Assembly (NCBI GenBank): GCA_963682055.1
Contig: OY821751.1
Span: 8,804,001-8,868,000, forward strand
Length of the DNA stretch: 64,000 nucleotides
Source: Primula veris
Taxonomy: Eukaryota > Streptophyta > Magnoliopsida > Ericales > Primulaceae
Reading direction: 5' to 3'
Position 1 is the stretch's first letter; each line of letters starts with the position of its first letter. Shown piece by piece: positions 22,581 through 34,227 of this stretch. The position numbers were made by a program, and so were the translations under genes. The notes below the pieces were generated by a model, which ran no database searches, was not told the DNA's origin, and saw only the letters and a list, made by a program, of their open reading frames with translations.

Positions 22581-23754
22581 CCTTGAGCTATGGTATAATC
22601 CAATTTTGATATTATTAACGGGAAATATGGAAAATGCGGAAGTTGCTATTGACGCTCTCTCCATTTGGTAAATTTCACCTTTCCTTTAGACTTCTTTCTT
22701 AAAATTACCATCATAAGTTGTTATAGTTCTTTAAGTTGATTTGTTTTCGTCACAGCCTTAATATAAATGGATGGGAAATGATGATCTCTCTTGGTTTTTT
22801 GGCTGCTGCTAGGTATACGTTTCTACATTATATCATCCAAGTCTTTGGTAATGTTAACAAATTTCTACATTATCGTGTCTACAATATCGCGTTTGAATTT
22901 GCAGCGTAAGGGTTTCTAATGAACTTGGAAGGGGTAGCTCAAAAGCTGCAAAATTCGCCATTCTGAATTCGACGATGATTTCCTTTTCCATCGGATTCGT
23001 ATTATTTTTATTTTTCCTCTTCTTTCGAGGACGTGTAGCTTACATATTTACAGATAGTGCTGAAGTTGTTGCCGCAGTTGCAGATCTATCACCTTTATTA
23101 GCTTGCTCCATACTTCTAAATAGTATTCAACCAGTCCTTTCAGGTAAGCGATGTTTCTCTTTTTGTCGCCAAATATCTTTTTCCCGATGTCTTGAGTGTT
23201 TTTCGTTCATTTTCAATACATAGGTGTTGCTGTCGGGGCTGGCTGGCAGAGTACTGTAGCATATGTCAACATGGCGAGCTATTACATAGTAGGGATTCCT
23301 ATAGGAGCGGTACTCGGATATGTTACCAATTTGCAAGTTAAAGTGAGCTCATTACTATCATATTTGGCATTATATGTATTATATTTATGAATATACATGA
23401 TTGAATTGCTTTACCTCTGCAGGGTGTCTGGACTGGTATGCTCATTGGAACATTTGTTCAAACGGTTGTCCTCATAATAATTACTTACAAAACCGACTGG
23501 GATAATCAGGTAATCTTCTTTTTTCGTCTATACGTTCTTACTAATTCTGGCTTTCGTGTTTATTTGTCAACCTAGCATCATCGGTCAGTATCACTGGCCC
23601 CTTTTGTGCTTTTTGAAAATTAGATTTGTTGAATTACGAAATGAGAACTGCTTTTTGTTATGTTGCATATTTGTAGGTAATTGTTGCTCGAAGACGAATC
23701 AACAAATGGATTGTAGAACCTGACCAACCACGTGATAACGAGCAAAATGCCTAA
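22581..23754 (+). pseudogene. MATE transporter fragment A, exons 3-8 (unit 2)
   Basis: Six exons can be placed: 22581-22667, 22756-22812, 22905-23143, 23224-23342, 23423-23509 and 23677-23754. Their lengths (87, 57, 239, 119, 87, 78) equal those of exons 3-8 of the complete gene at 52455. Every intron has GT-AG ends and the joined frame has no stop until TAA. It encodes the C-terminal half of a MatE protein, from LELWYNPILILLTGN to a hydrophilic end. Exons 1 and 2, with the start codon and the first MatE domain, are absent. The sequence is clearly diverged from the complete gene, so it derives from a different paralogue. It cannot make a full transporter; whether it is transcribed is unknown. 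Confidence 0.88.
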
Positions 23755-24259
23755 GATTCAATTTTGAAAGTGCCATCTTGAAAAAGATCTGTTCTTTTCT
23801 AGCTCTTCTAAATACTAGTCATTTTTTGGTTGATTCTAAAGCTGTGTAACTGACATTAATCGTAAGTCATTGAAAGTGGTCAAGAGACTCGTGACCATTT
23901 CTTGACATTTTGTCTGAAAATCATAATGGGACGATGAATGTGATTGACCAGTCTATGTTATTAAACTGAAGGCTAGCGTTACTAAAAACCTATACAAAAA
24001 ATAAATTAATTGACCTCTTTATCTAAGTCAGTTTTGTAAGTAGCTATAACAAGGACGAATATACGTCAATTTTGTAAGTAACTGACTTTTACTTGTAAAT
24101 CGCTGAAATATCCGAGAACACGGGCATTCTCCTGATGTAATAAAAATAATGTCTACACATGCATGCTATGATACTTTACCGACCATCCCTAACAACAACA
24201 CCTGATGTTGAGAAGTATGGAGGAAGGTAATAGTGGTAATAAATCTCCTGGAGTTGCAG
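23755..24259. other. Spacer between MATE fragments A and B
   Basis: It holds the 3' flank of fragment A and, near 24240, the junction into intron 4 of fragment B (CTGGAGTTGCAG is shared with the complete gene, the bases before it are not). No gene is seen. Confidence 0.6.
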
Positions 24260-25087
24260 TGTACGTGTCGCAAATGAAATTGGAAGAGGGAACTCAAAAT
24301 CTGCAAAATTTGCCATTGTGAATATAGTGCTGACATCATTTGTCATCGGCTTATCATTGTTTGTATTTTTCCTTTTCTTTCGAGAGAGCTTGGCTTACAT
24401 ATTTACAAATAGTCCCAAGGTCGCTAATGCAGTAGCAGATTTATCGCCATTATTAGCATGCTCAATACTCGTCAACAGCATTCAACCTGTCCTTTCTGGT
24501 AAACATTTTGTTCTCCATTTTTGTCCATACATATAATTAGTTAGAGTCTTGTACGATAAAATGTATTGAAGTTATAGATAAAACTGATGCATATAATAAT
24601 AATGGTTCGTATCTTTTCAGGTGTTTCAATTGGGGTTGGACGACAGAGCACCGTGGCATATGTAAACATTGTTATTACATCGTAGGAATTCCTGTGGGAG
24701 CAATACTTGGCTATATAATGAATTTTCAAGTTAAAGTGAGTAGATATTCTTGTGACTTATTTTGAATAACAGATGAATTAAAACGGACTTAATATGTATT
24801 TGTTGGAATGTTTCCCTACAGGGCGTGTGGGCTGGAATGCTAATTGGCACGCTAGTTCAAACTATAGTACTAGTTATAATTACATTCAAAACCGACTGGG
24901 TCGAACATGTAATATGAATCTTCTCAATGAATTAACCTTGACTAGAATTTTGTTATCTTATTCACTGGAATAAAAATTGAGCACTCAATGTATGCATCCT
25001 TTCTTGTAGGTAAGAATTGCTCGGAGACATGTAAACAGATGGCTTGTTGAACCTGAACAGCCCAGTGTGAGCCAAGAAAATGCATAA
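24260..25087 (+). pseudogene. MATE transporter fragment B, exons 5-8, frameshifted (unit 2)
   Basis: Exons are 24260-24498, 24621-24735, 24822-24908 and 25010-25087. They are nearly identical to exons 5-8 of the complete gene at 52455. Exon 6 is 115 instead of 119 bases: four bases (TGTT) are missing after AAACATTGTT at about 24670, which shifts the frame. The donor after exon 7 reads CAT|GTAATA instead of CAG|GTATGA. Exons 1-4 are absent. The 4-base deletion is specific to unit 2, as unit 3 has the full 119 bases. Confidence 0.88.
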
Positions 25088-25457
25088 ACTAACGTCACGC
25101 TTTTTTGTAGCTATAGCGATAAACGTGTTATCTTGATTTCGGACTCTTGATATAAAAAAAAAATAAAAGACATTTTTCATAGATGACAGTCTGTCATGTA
25201 TCCAAAACTTTATCATAAGAAGCTAGGCTGGACATATGGATTTGTATTCTCCACTGTATTTGTGTTTATATATCGGTGTATCCAACAAGGGGACGCATTT
25301 AACGATTGACTCATCCCATAAGAAAAGGAAGAATCGTTAATTAGTACATAAAAAACATACTTATTTATAAGTAAAATAATAGGACCAAAATACCCCTTAA
25401 CATTCACTAAATACGTATCAGTATCTCTCAAACGATACAATGAATCTATTGGTGCTA
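25088..25457. other. 3' flank of MATE fragment B up to the gypsy insertion
   Basis: Matches 50292-50659 and 55850-56214, i.e. the downstream flank of the MATE gene. No gene is seen. Confidence 0.6.
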
Positions 25458-25462
25458 CTTAA
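25458..25462. repeat. Target-site duplication of gypsy element 1, left
   Basis: CTTAA at 25458-25462 is repeated at 34223-34227 directly outside the TG and CA ends of the element. Unit 3 has a single CTTAA at 50660-50664. Confidence 0.95.
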
Positions 25463-27697
25463 TGTAACGTCTCGGAAATTTTGTAGTTTATTATTACTTT
25501 TAGTAATAAGATAGTGATATTTAGTTTTGTGGGTGATTACGTATTTATGTGAAATGTTTGTATATGTGGTACATATGATAGTTGTGGGTGTGACTTGTAT
25601 TATTTAATAAATAGGTGGACTAGTTAGTAAATTAGTAAATTACTAAAATATCTACATATACATATATACATATATATATTCATATATACATAGATACATA
25701 TATACTTATATATATACGGAGAGAGATAAGAGGAGAGAGAGACCAGCGGAGTTGACTTAGAAAGAGAGAGACGAACGCCGGAGAAGGGGTTTAGGTCGTC
25801 GGAAAGGGGCTGGTCAGGCCTGATCGACGAGTTTGGGCAGCGGTGCGTGGGTTTTTCTCGGGTTTCGGGCATCCGGGGTTTGATTCCGTTTCGGGTGCGT
25901 TCGGACTCCGTTTTTCACGATTAAATACATTATTTTGATCTACTCTTCGAGTCCTATCTATCCGTGTAAGCCGTTTCATCTTATTTTAACTTTTATAAAA
26001 ACCCATTTTTAGGGTTTCATTAATAATCCGAATTTACATCAATTTTATTGATCCGTAGCTCGTTCTAATTACGTTTAGGGACTACTTGAGGGCGATTAGT
26101 GGGCTGTCCATATCTAGCTTTGATTGTTCGGTGGGTTTTCGGTTCGAGGTTGGGATATTTTTACAAACGAGCTCTCGTTTGTATAGGTAAGGGGGAAGAA
26201 TATGGTTTCGCTTTAAAGGCGGTTTTGTGTGTTTGTTGTATGCTAGGTTATGTGAAATGGTTGGTGTGTATTGCATCGTTATTTTTATGGTGATTATATT
26301 GTGTATGGCGATTTTACTATTTTTATTATAAAATAAATTGTGGAGAATAAAATGATTTAAATGTGTTATTTAATTAAATCTTTTAAAAACGTGAAAGTGT
26401 GGAAGTGGTGAAAGTGTGAAAGTGGTGAAAGTGGTGATATTGTGTGAACATTGTGGTGATACCGTGACATAGATGTGTTCAAGTGATTTTTAATATTTGA
26501 TTAAATAAACTATTACAAAGTGTGGCGTTATTTATTTTATTTTCAGTTTGTGGACTTTACCGTTTACGTTTTTGGGAGTCTTTTATATTTATTTTAGGGA
26601 TTGCAGTACCAAGTGTTAAGGCGGAGCTGTGTCAGCTTACGGTGAGATCCCGGAAACTTGCGCAAGGATTAGGTATATCGGTACCATAGGGTTAGTGCCC
26701 TTAAAGCCGGCCCCATATCTTTTGGTCACATGTTAGTGTCATAATATGGGTGAGGGAACCATTGCACTTTGGGTCCTAGAGCAGAGTGGCTCTAAAAGTG
26801 GGTACATGTGAGGCAATCCCGACTTTGTGTTTTGTTGAGTCTTGTTTTATTTTGTTTTGTTTTATTTTATTTTGTTTTATTATTAATTCAGTTGATCTTG
26901 ATTATATGTTCATTTACTTGTGTTGCGAGTTATATTTGTTGATGTGTTTTTCGTGCAATTACCTTTATCATTATTTGCCAGATATCATATTTGCCATGTT
27001 AGGATTGTGTGTGTGTGCGTGCTTAGTAGCACGCGCCGTTTTTAATGCGAGATTGTTTTCTTACCTCCTTTCTTTGTTTTCTGTACATTTTGTTCACGAT
27101 CGATGTACAGGTGCTGACGGAGACGGTGGCGAGGTGTAGAGCTCTTGTCTGAGGATCATTGTCATATTACACCTTATCGCGTGCACGCTACTCTTTTGTT
27201 TACTCTTTTTGGCGTTTTTCTTATTTTGAACTTTGTTCGCCTAGTAAGCGTTTGAAACGTGTATGTTTTTCTTTTGGTTAGAGTAACCTATCATGTACAT
27301 TTGTATATGTTAGATTGCGTTATTGTATATAATGTCAGCTGGGTTGAATTTGACTTTTTCATGTGGAATTAGTAATAATCGCTTTGCGATTTTGTTATAT
27401 GTTTTGTTGTCAAACAGGTCTAATTTATTGGAAACAAATAGATATGCGAAGCTCATGCCGAAATTTTCTAAAAACGTTTTGTTTTTGTTTGTGTTGTCAC
27501 ATTTGAACACCGTTGGCTACCTTTAGGTCAATTTAGTGAATCAAATGTGATTATCAGCATGCCCTGAAGTATTTATTTGGTTCTATGGATTGACATATTA
27601 TCGAATGCCATTCCGCATGTTTCGTTATTTAAACTTTTCCCTTTTTATTTTAATTTACATTCACTAACCGGGTTTATCCAAAATCCGGGGCGTGACA
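25463..27697 (+). repeat. 5' LTR of gypsy element 1
   Basis: 2235 bp, beginning TGTAACGTCTCGG and ending CGGGGCGTGACA. It includes a TA-rich microsatellite (25656-25712), a GA-rich tract and a run of GTGAAAGTG repeats near 26390-26430. It differs from the 3' LTR at two single bases that I could see (27372 and 27556) and by 8 bp of microsatellite. Confidence 0.93.
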
Positions 27698-27700
27698 GCT

Positions 27701-27714
27701 TGGTATCAGAGCTA
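27701..27714 (+). other. Primer-binding site of gypsy element 1
   Basis: TGGTATCAGAGCTA starts three bases after the LTR. The first twelve bases match the 3' end complement of plant initiator-Met tRNA. Confidence 0.85.
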
Positions 27715-28225
27715 ACCGGGTTCCGATTAACTTGGTTGCCTGTTGGGTAGGATAGGCACACACGGGGACGGGTGATACTTGGTGGTGTAAGACATTTTAA
27801 GAAAATCTGCATTTTTCAAAATCCATGTGGTGTATTTGGTTGTTTGTTTACATTCAAGTTTGGTTGACTTATATTGTATTGTAAGTTGATCCGTTTTAAT
27901 GGGTGTATATATGGTTCTTGTTAAACGGTTTCGTGTTTGTTGAATGTGAACGGTTTTAGTTGGTGGACATATTTTGTATCCAGTTGTGTGTTACTCGTGG
28001 TGTGATTATATAGGAATATTTTTTTTATGTGCTACATGTATTGATCGAGGATTGTGGTGGTGCCTTCCAACGGATTGTTTTTATGATTGTTAGTGACTGA
28101 AACTAAATTACGATGGGTTAAGATGGATTGATATTTGTGTAGACAAGTAGGATTTGTAGGCGTTTAGTTTGTTTCATGTTTTCGTTGTACTCTGTATGCC
28201 GTGTGTATATGGTATCATTTTTAAG
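27715..28225 (+). other. Leader of gypsy element 1; gag body missing
   Basis: About 500 bases of non-coding leader run from the primer site straight to a zinc-knuckle remnant. A gag body of about 300 codons, present in the related element at 60400, is absent. Confidence 0.7.
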
Positions 28226-29883
28226 TGTTAAGGTGGTTCTCGGGCTCATAGGGTTCGAGACTGTCCTAGGGCCAAGTGTCATAAGTGTGGTGGTTTAGGA
28301 CATCTTCAGAGTAGTGCATGTCAAGGGGAACTAGTGCCATTTCCTCGGCTCTTATTCGTACTACTCCAACTACTCAGAACTATTCGATTGCGCCTTCTTA
28401 TTCCGGTTCTAAGGCTCCTATTCCTCATAATTCTATGGCAACTTGCGGTGGTTTTCAGAGTTCCAGTCGTGGTGGTTATCAGCAGCACCAACCTTCTCAA
28501 TCTTCTCAGGGTACTCAAGCTCGTGTGTTCGCCCTGCCTCAAGTTAATACTGACAGGGATGAACCTTCAGTTATTCGAGGTACATTACCCGTTAGCTCTT
28601 CTTGGGCTAATGTCTTATTTGATACCGGCGCTTCTCGTTCATTTATTTCCTCTCATTTTGTTTTATCTATAGGTTTATTATTCTGTATTCAGGATCCTGC
28701 TATTTTGGTTGAAACTCCTATTCATGGTTGTGTTCCGCTTGATCGCATATTTTGTGACTGTGTGCTTTATATTTCTGAACACCCTTTTGTGTTCGACTTT
28801 CTTGTGCTTGATATGACTAGCTTTGATGTTATTTTTGGTATGGACTGGTTATCTTTCTTCCAGGCCATTATTGATTGTGAGCGTAGACGTGTATCTTTTA
28901 TTACTCCTTCTGGTGATCGCATTATTTTCTTTGGGGACCGATGTAGTCGTTTTTCTCCGTCGTGGAATATTGTTGATGACTTGGGTGGGTTATTAGCTAG
29001 CTTATCGGTTAGTGATGAAGTGTCTACCGATTTCAAGCTACCTCCGGTGGTGTGTGAGTTTTCCGAGGTGTTTCCTAATGATCTTGTAGAACTTCCTCCT
29101 CAGCGTGAGGTGGAGTTTTCTATAGACTTAGCACCAGGGACTGCTCCTGTTGCTATGGCTCCTTATCGTTTAGCGCCAGCTGAACTGAAAGAGTTAAAAG
29201 AACAGTTGGATGATTTTTTGGGTAAGGGATTTATACGTCCTAGTGTGTCTCCATGGGGTGCGCCAACATTATTTGTCCAGAAGAAGGATGGTAGTATGCG
29301 TATGTGTATTGATTATCGTAAGCTGAATCGAGTTACGATAAAGAATAAGTATCCCCTGCCACGAATCGATGATCTCTTCGATCAGCTGAAAGGGTCAAAG
29401 TGTTTTTCAAAGATTGATCTTCGCTCAGGGTACCATCAACTTCGAGTTCGTGAGGTGGATATTCCTAAGACTGCGTTTCGTACTCGGTATGGTCACTATG
29501 AGTTTCTAGTGATGCCATTCGGGTTAACGAATGCACCTGCTGCTTTTATGGACTTGATGAACCGTGTTTTTAGAGCATTTCTGGATAAGTTTGTCGTGGT
29601 GTTTGTGGACGATATTCTGGTACACTCTTCATCTGAGGAAGAACATAGGGATCACCTTCGTGTTGTGCTTAATCTTTTAAGAAAGCATAAACTGTATGCT
29701 AAGTTCTCCAAGTGCGAGTTTTGGATGTCAGAAATGAAGTTTCTGGGCCACGTAGTGTCTGCGGATGGAGTGTCGGTTGATCCTTCTAAGATTGAGGTGG
29801 TGACTGATTGGGCTCAACCAAAAAGTGTGTTCGAGATCCGTAGCTTCTTGGGACTAGCAGGTTACTATCGAAGGTTCGTGTAA
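28226..29883 (+). pseudogene. Gypsy 1 pol part 1: knuckle remnant, protease, reverse transcriptase
   Basis: A knuckle remnant [15 protein letters not shown] (28272-28316) is in a different frame from the main ORF and has five instead of four residues before its last Cys. The main frame (ATG at 28318, 521 residues) has a Ser- and Gln-rich linker, the protease motif [11 protein letters not shown], and a reverse transcriptase with [32 protein letters not shown] and the catalytic FVDDIL. It ends at TAA (29881-29883) after GYYRRFV. The related element at 57056 has AAG (Lys) there, so this is a premature stop. The downstream sequence continues in the same frame. Confidence 0.88.
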
Positions 29884-31984
29884 AAAATTTCTCGTCTGGC
29901 GGCTCCCCTAACTCGGCTTACAAAGAAAGGTGTTAAATTCGAATGGGACGAGAAATGTGAGCTTTCTTTCCTAGAATTGAAGCGTCGCTTGACATCTGCT
30001 CCTATTCTCATTATCCCAGAGAGAGGTGTGGAGTATTGTGTTTATTGTGATGCCTCGAAGGAAGGCCTCGGCGCTGTGTTAATGCAAGAGGGCAAGGTGG
30101 TGGCTTATGCTTCCCGGCAGTTAAAGGTCCATGAGAAGAATTATCCCACTCATGATCTCGAGTTGGCTGCAGTGATGTTTTCTTTGAAGTGTTGGCGGCA
30201 CTACTTGTTTGGAGAAAGATTCAACGTGTTTTCGGATCACAAGAGTCTCAAGTATATTTTCACCCAGCGTGACCTAAACTTAAGACAGAGGAGGTGGATG
30301 GAGTATCTCGAGCAATATGACTTCGACTTACAATACTATCCCGGTAAAGCAAATATGGTGGCGGACGCCTTGAGTCGCAAGACTAGGTGTTCTTTGGCAT
30401 GCGTAGCTGTTAATGAATGGGGTATGCTAAATGTTCTTAACGAATTCGACTTGGAAGTGGGTGAAGAAGAAAATTCAGCTGTGTTGTTCTCGGTGAAAGT
30501 GCAACCGTCATTAGTCTCGGGAGTAATTAAGGCCCAACAAGGGGACGAGGAATCTAGGGAAGTACGCGTTAAAATCTCGAGTGAGTTGGGACTCGACAAA
30601 TGGAAGGTGGGCTCAGATGGCTGGGTGAGATTTATGGAACGTCTGTTTGTACCTTTAAGTATGCGTGTGGATGTCATGAGAGAATTCCACCACTCTCGAT
30701 TGGTATTTCATCCTGGTGGTACAAAGATGTACCATGACTTAGCTCGACAGTTTTATTGGAGTGGAATGAAAAAGGATGTGGCGGACTTTGTTAGTAAATG
30801 TCTTACCTGTCAGCAGGTGAAGATAGAACATCAGAGGCCGGGAGGGTTGCTTAAACCTTTGCCTATACCCGAGTGGAAGTGGGAACGTATAACTATGGAC
30901 TTTGTAGTGGGGTTGCCGAGATCTAGTAGGGGGAAAGATGCGATATGGGTCGTAGTGGATCGTTTGACGAAATCGGCCCACTTTCTCCCGATGCGTGTTA
31001 GCGACAAAGTCGAGCAGCTATGCGAGCTTTATGTCTGTGAGATTGTTCGCTTACATGGCGTCCCAGTTTCTATTGTGTCTGATCGTGATCCTCGTTTTGT
31101 GTCTTGTTTCTGGCAGAGCCTTCAGAAGGCGTTAGGGACGAAACTAGATTTGAGTACGGCATATCACCCTCAGACCGATGGGCAGTCGGAGAGGACTATC
31201 CAAACTTTGGAGGATATGCTTCGTGCGTGTGTACTTGATTTTGGTGGGGGTTGGGAGAAACATGTGGCGTTGATTGAGTTCGCTTATAATAATAGTTATC
31301 ATTCGAGCATTGAGATGGCCCCTTATGAGGCCCTATATGGACGACCATGTAGATCTCCGGTGTGTTGGACGGAGGCCGGTGAATCATCTAGGACCAGATG
31401 TGGTTCGAGAGACTATAGAGAAGATTCTTTTGATTAAGCAAAAGCTAGAGACAGCGAGAAGTCGTCAAAAGAGTTACGCGGATAGACGAAGGCGACCGTT
31501 GGAGTTTGGGGTGGGTGATCATGTGTTCCTTAAAATATTGCCGCGTAAGGGCATTATGCGTTTTGGGAGGCGTGGGAAGTTGTCACCGCGGTTTATTGGA
31601 CCTTTCTTGATTTTGAAGAGAATTGGTGATCTGGCCTATCAGTTAGCTTCGCCACCGCAACTGGCGAATGTACACCCAGTGTTTCATGTTTCGATGCTCC
31701 GGAAGTACGAGCCAGACCCATCTCATATTCTGAATTTTTCTGATCTTCGAGTACATGAGGACGTTTCTTATGTGGTTCGTCCGGTCCGTATACTTGATAG
31801 ACGTGAGCAGGTACTACGAAGGCGCATTATTCCTTTGGTGAAAGTATTGTGGAGTCACCATGGGACCGAAGAGGCAACATGGGAACGTGAGCTGGAGATT
31901 CGTGCTAAGTATCCAGACTTATTTATTGATTCGGGTATGTGTTTAATTTCGGGACGAAATTCTTTTAAGTTGGGGAGAATGTAA
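29884..31984 (+). pseudogene. Gypsy 1 pol part 2: RNase H, integrase, chromodomain-like tail
   Basis: In the frame of part 1, RNase H ([28 protein letters not shown]) is followed by the integrase HHCC finger ([11 protein letters not shown] ... CLTCQQ) and the core with all three acidic residues ([22 protein letters not shown]). Near 31384 a small indel shifts the frame by one; the rest ([13 protein letters not shown] onward) is read in the next frame to a TAA lying in the first bases of the 3' LTR. The end carries a chromodomain-like segment (about 31767-31925) thought to guide integration in this group. The catalytic residues are intact; the reading frame is not. Confidence 0.88.
31969..31979 (+). 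other. Polypurine tract of gypsy element 1
   Basis: GTTGGGGAGAA directly precedes the TG of the 3' LTR, the expected place for plus-strand priming. Confidence 0.8.
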
Positions 31985-34222
31985 CGTCTCGGAAATTTTG
32001 TAGTTTATTATTACTTTTAGTAATAAGATAGTGATATTTAGTTTTGTGGGTGATTACGTATTTATGTGAAATGTTTGTATATGTGGTACATATGATAGTT
32101 GTGGGTGTGACTTGTATTATTTAATAAATAGGTGGACTAGTTAGTAAATTAGTAAATTACTAAAATATCTACATATACATATATACATATATACATATAC
32201 ATATTCATATATACATAGATACATATATACTTATATATATACGGAGAGAGATAAGAGGAGAGAGAGACCAGCGGAGTTGACTTAGAAAGAGAGAGACGAA
32301 CGCCGGAGAAGGGGTTTAGGTCGTCGGAAAGGGGCTGGTCAGGCCTGATCGACGAGTTTGGGCAGCGGTGCGTGGGTTTTTCTCGGGTTTCGGGCATCCG
32401 GGGTTTGATTCCGTTTCGGGTGCGTTCGGACTCCGTTTTTCACGATTAAATACATTATTTTGATCTACTCTTCGAGTCCTATCTATCCGTGTAAGCCGTT
32501 TCATCTTATTTTAACTTTTATAAAAACCCATTTTTAGGGTTTCATTAATAATCCGAATTTACATCAATTTTATTGATCCGTAGCTCGTTCTAATTACGTT
32601 TAGGGACTACTTGAGGGCGATTAGTGGGCTGTCCATATCTAGCTTTGATTGTTCGGTGGGTTTTCGGTTCGAGGTTGGGATATTTTTACAAACGAGCTCT
32701 CGTTTGTATAGGTAAGGGGGAAGAATATGGTTTCGCTTTAAAGGCGGTTTTGTGTGTTTGTTGTATGCTAGGTTATGTGAAATGGTTGGTGTGTATTGCA
32801 TCGTTATTTTTATGGTGATTATATTGTGTATGGCGATTTTACTATTTTTATTATAAAATAAATTGTGGAGAATAAAATGATTTAAATGTGTTATTTAATT
32901 AAATCTTTTAAAAACGTGAAAGTGTGGAAGTGGTGAAAGTGTGAAAGTGGTGAAAGTGGTGATATTGTGTGAACATTGTGGTGATACCGTGACATAGATG
33001 TGTTCAAGTGATTTTTAATATTTGATTAAATAAACTATTACAAAGTGTGGCGTTATTTATTTTATTTTCAGTTTGTGGACTTTACCGTTTACGTTTTTGG
33101 GAGTCTTTTATATTTATTTTAGGGATTGCAGTACCAAGTGTTAAGGCGGAGCTGTGTCAGCTTACGGTGAGATCCCGGAAACTTGCGCAAGGATTAGGTA
33201 TATCGGTACCATAGGGTTAGTGCCCTTAAAGCCGGCCCCATATCTTTTGGTCACATGTTAGTGTCATAATATGGGTGAGGGAACCATTGCACTTTGGGTC
33301 CTAGAGCAGAGTGGCTCTAAAAGTGGGTACATGTGAGGCAATCCCGACTTTGTGTTTTGTTGAGTCTTGTTTTATTTTGTTTTGTTTTATTTTATTTTGT
33401 TTTATTATTAATTCAGTTGATCTTGATTATATGTTCATTTACTTGTGTTGCGAGTTATATTTGTTGATGTGTTTTTCGTGCAATTACCTTTATCATTATT
33501 TGCCAGATATCATATTTGCCATGTTAGGATTGTGTGTGTGTGCGTGCTTAGTAGCACGCGCCGTTTTTAATGCGAGATTGTTTTCTTACCTCCTTTCTTT
33601 GTTTTCTGTACATTTTGTTCACGATCGATGTACAGGTGCTGACGGAGACGGTGGCGAGGTGTAGAGCTCTTGTCTGAGGATCATTGTCATATTACACCTT
33701 ATCGCGTGCACGCTACTCTTTTGTTTACTCTTTTTGGCGTTTTTCTTATTTTGAACTTTGTTCGCCTAGTAAGCGTTTGAAACGTGTATGTTTTTCTTTT
33801 GGTTAGAGTAACCTATCATGTACATTTGTATATGTTAGATTGCGTTATTGTATATAATGTCAGCTGGGTTGAATTTGACTTTTTCATGTGGAATTAGTGA
33901 TAATCGCTTTGCGATTTTGTTATATGTTTTGTTGTCAAACAGGTCTAATTTATTGGAAACAAATAGATATGCGAAGCTCATGCCGAAATTTTCTAAAAAC
34001 GTTTTGTTTTTGTTTGTGTTGTCACATTTGAACACCGTTGGCTACCTTTAGGTCAATTTAGTGAATCAAATGTGATTATCGGCATGCCCTGAAGTATTTA
34101 TTTGGTTCTATGGATTGACATATTATCGAATGCCATTCCGCATGTTTCGTTATTTAAACTTTTCCCTTTTTATTTTAATTTACATTCACTAACCGGGTTT
34201 ATCCAAAATCCGGGGCGTGACA
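31980..34222 (+). repeat. 3' LTR of gypsy element 1
   Basis: 2243 bp, TGTAACGTCTCGG to CGGGGCGTGACA, collinear with 25463-27697. The 8-bp length difference lies in the TA-rich microsatellite at 32173-32237. Confidence 0.93.
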
Positions 34223-34227
34223 CTTAA
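34223..34227. repeat. Target-site duplication of gypsy element 1, right
   Basis: Second CTTAA, followed by TGTCTATACATGAAAC as in the empty sites at 50660 and 56216. Confidence 0.95.

Larger units (their letters stand above)
25463..34222 (+). mobile_element. Ty3/gypsy chromovirus-like LTR retrotransposon 1, gag deleted
   Basis: 8760 bp with complete TG...CA LTRs, a 5-bp target duplication, a tRNA primer site, a polypurine tract and a pol region in the order protease, reverse transcriptase, RNase H, integrase and a C-terminal chromodomain-like tail. That order and the tail (RRRIIPLVKVLWSHHGTEEATW) point to the Tekay/Del group of chromoviruses. Most of gag is missing, and pol has one stop and at least one frameshift. 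The two LTRs differ by only a few bases plus an AT-microsatellite length change, so the insertion is very recent. Confidence 0.95.

Noticed and set aside
22975..23223. Short stand-alone membrane proteins (also 24318-24536, 48175-48423, 49518-49736, 55079-55297)
   Set aside because: They are exon 5 of MATE genes read into the following intron, not separate genes.
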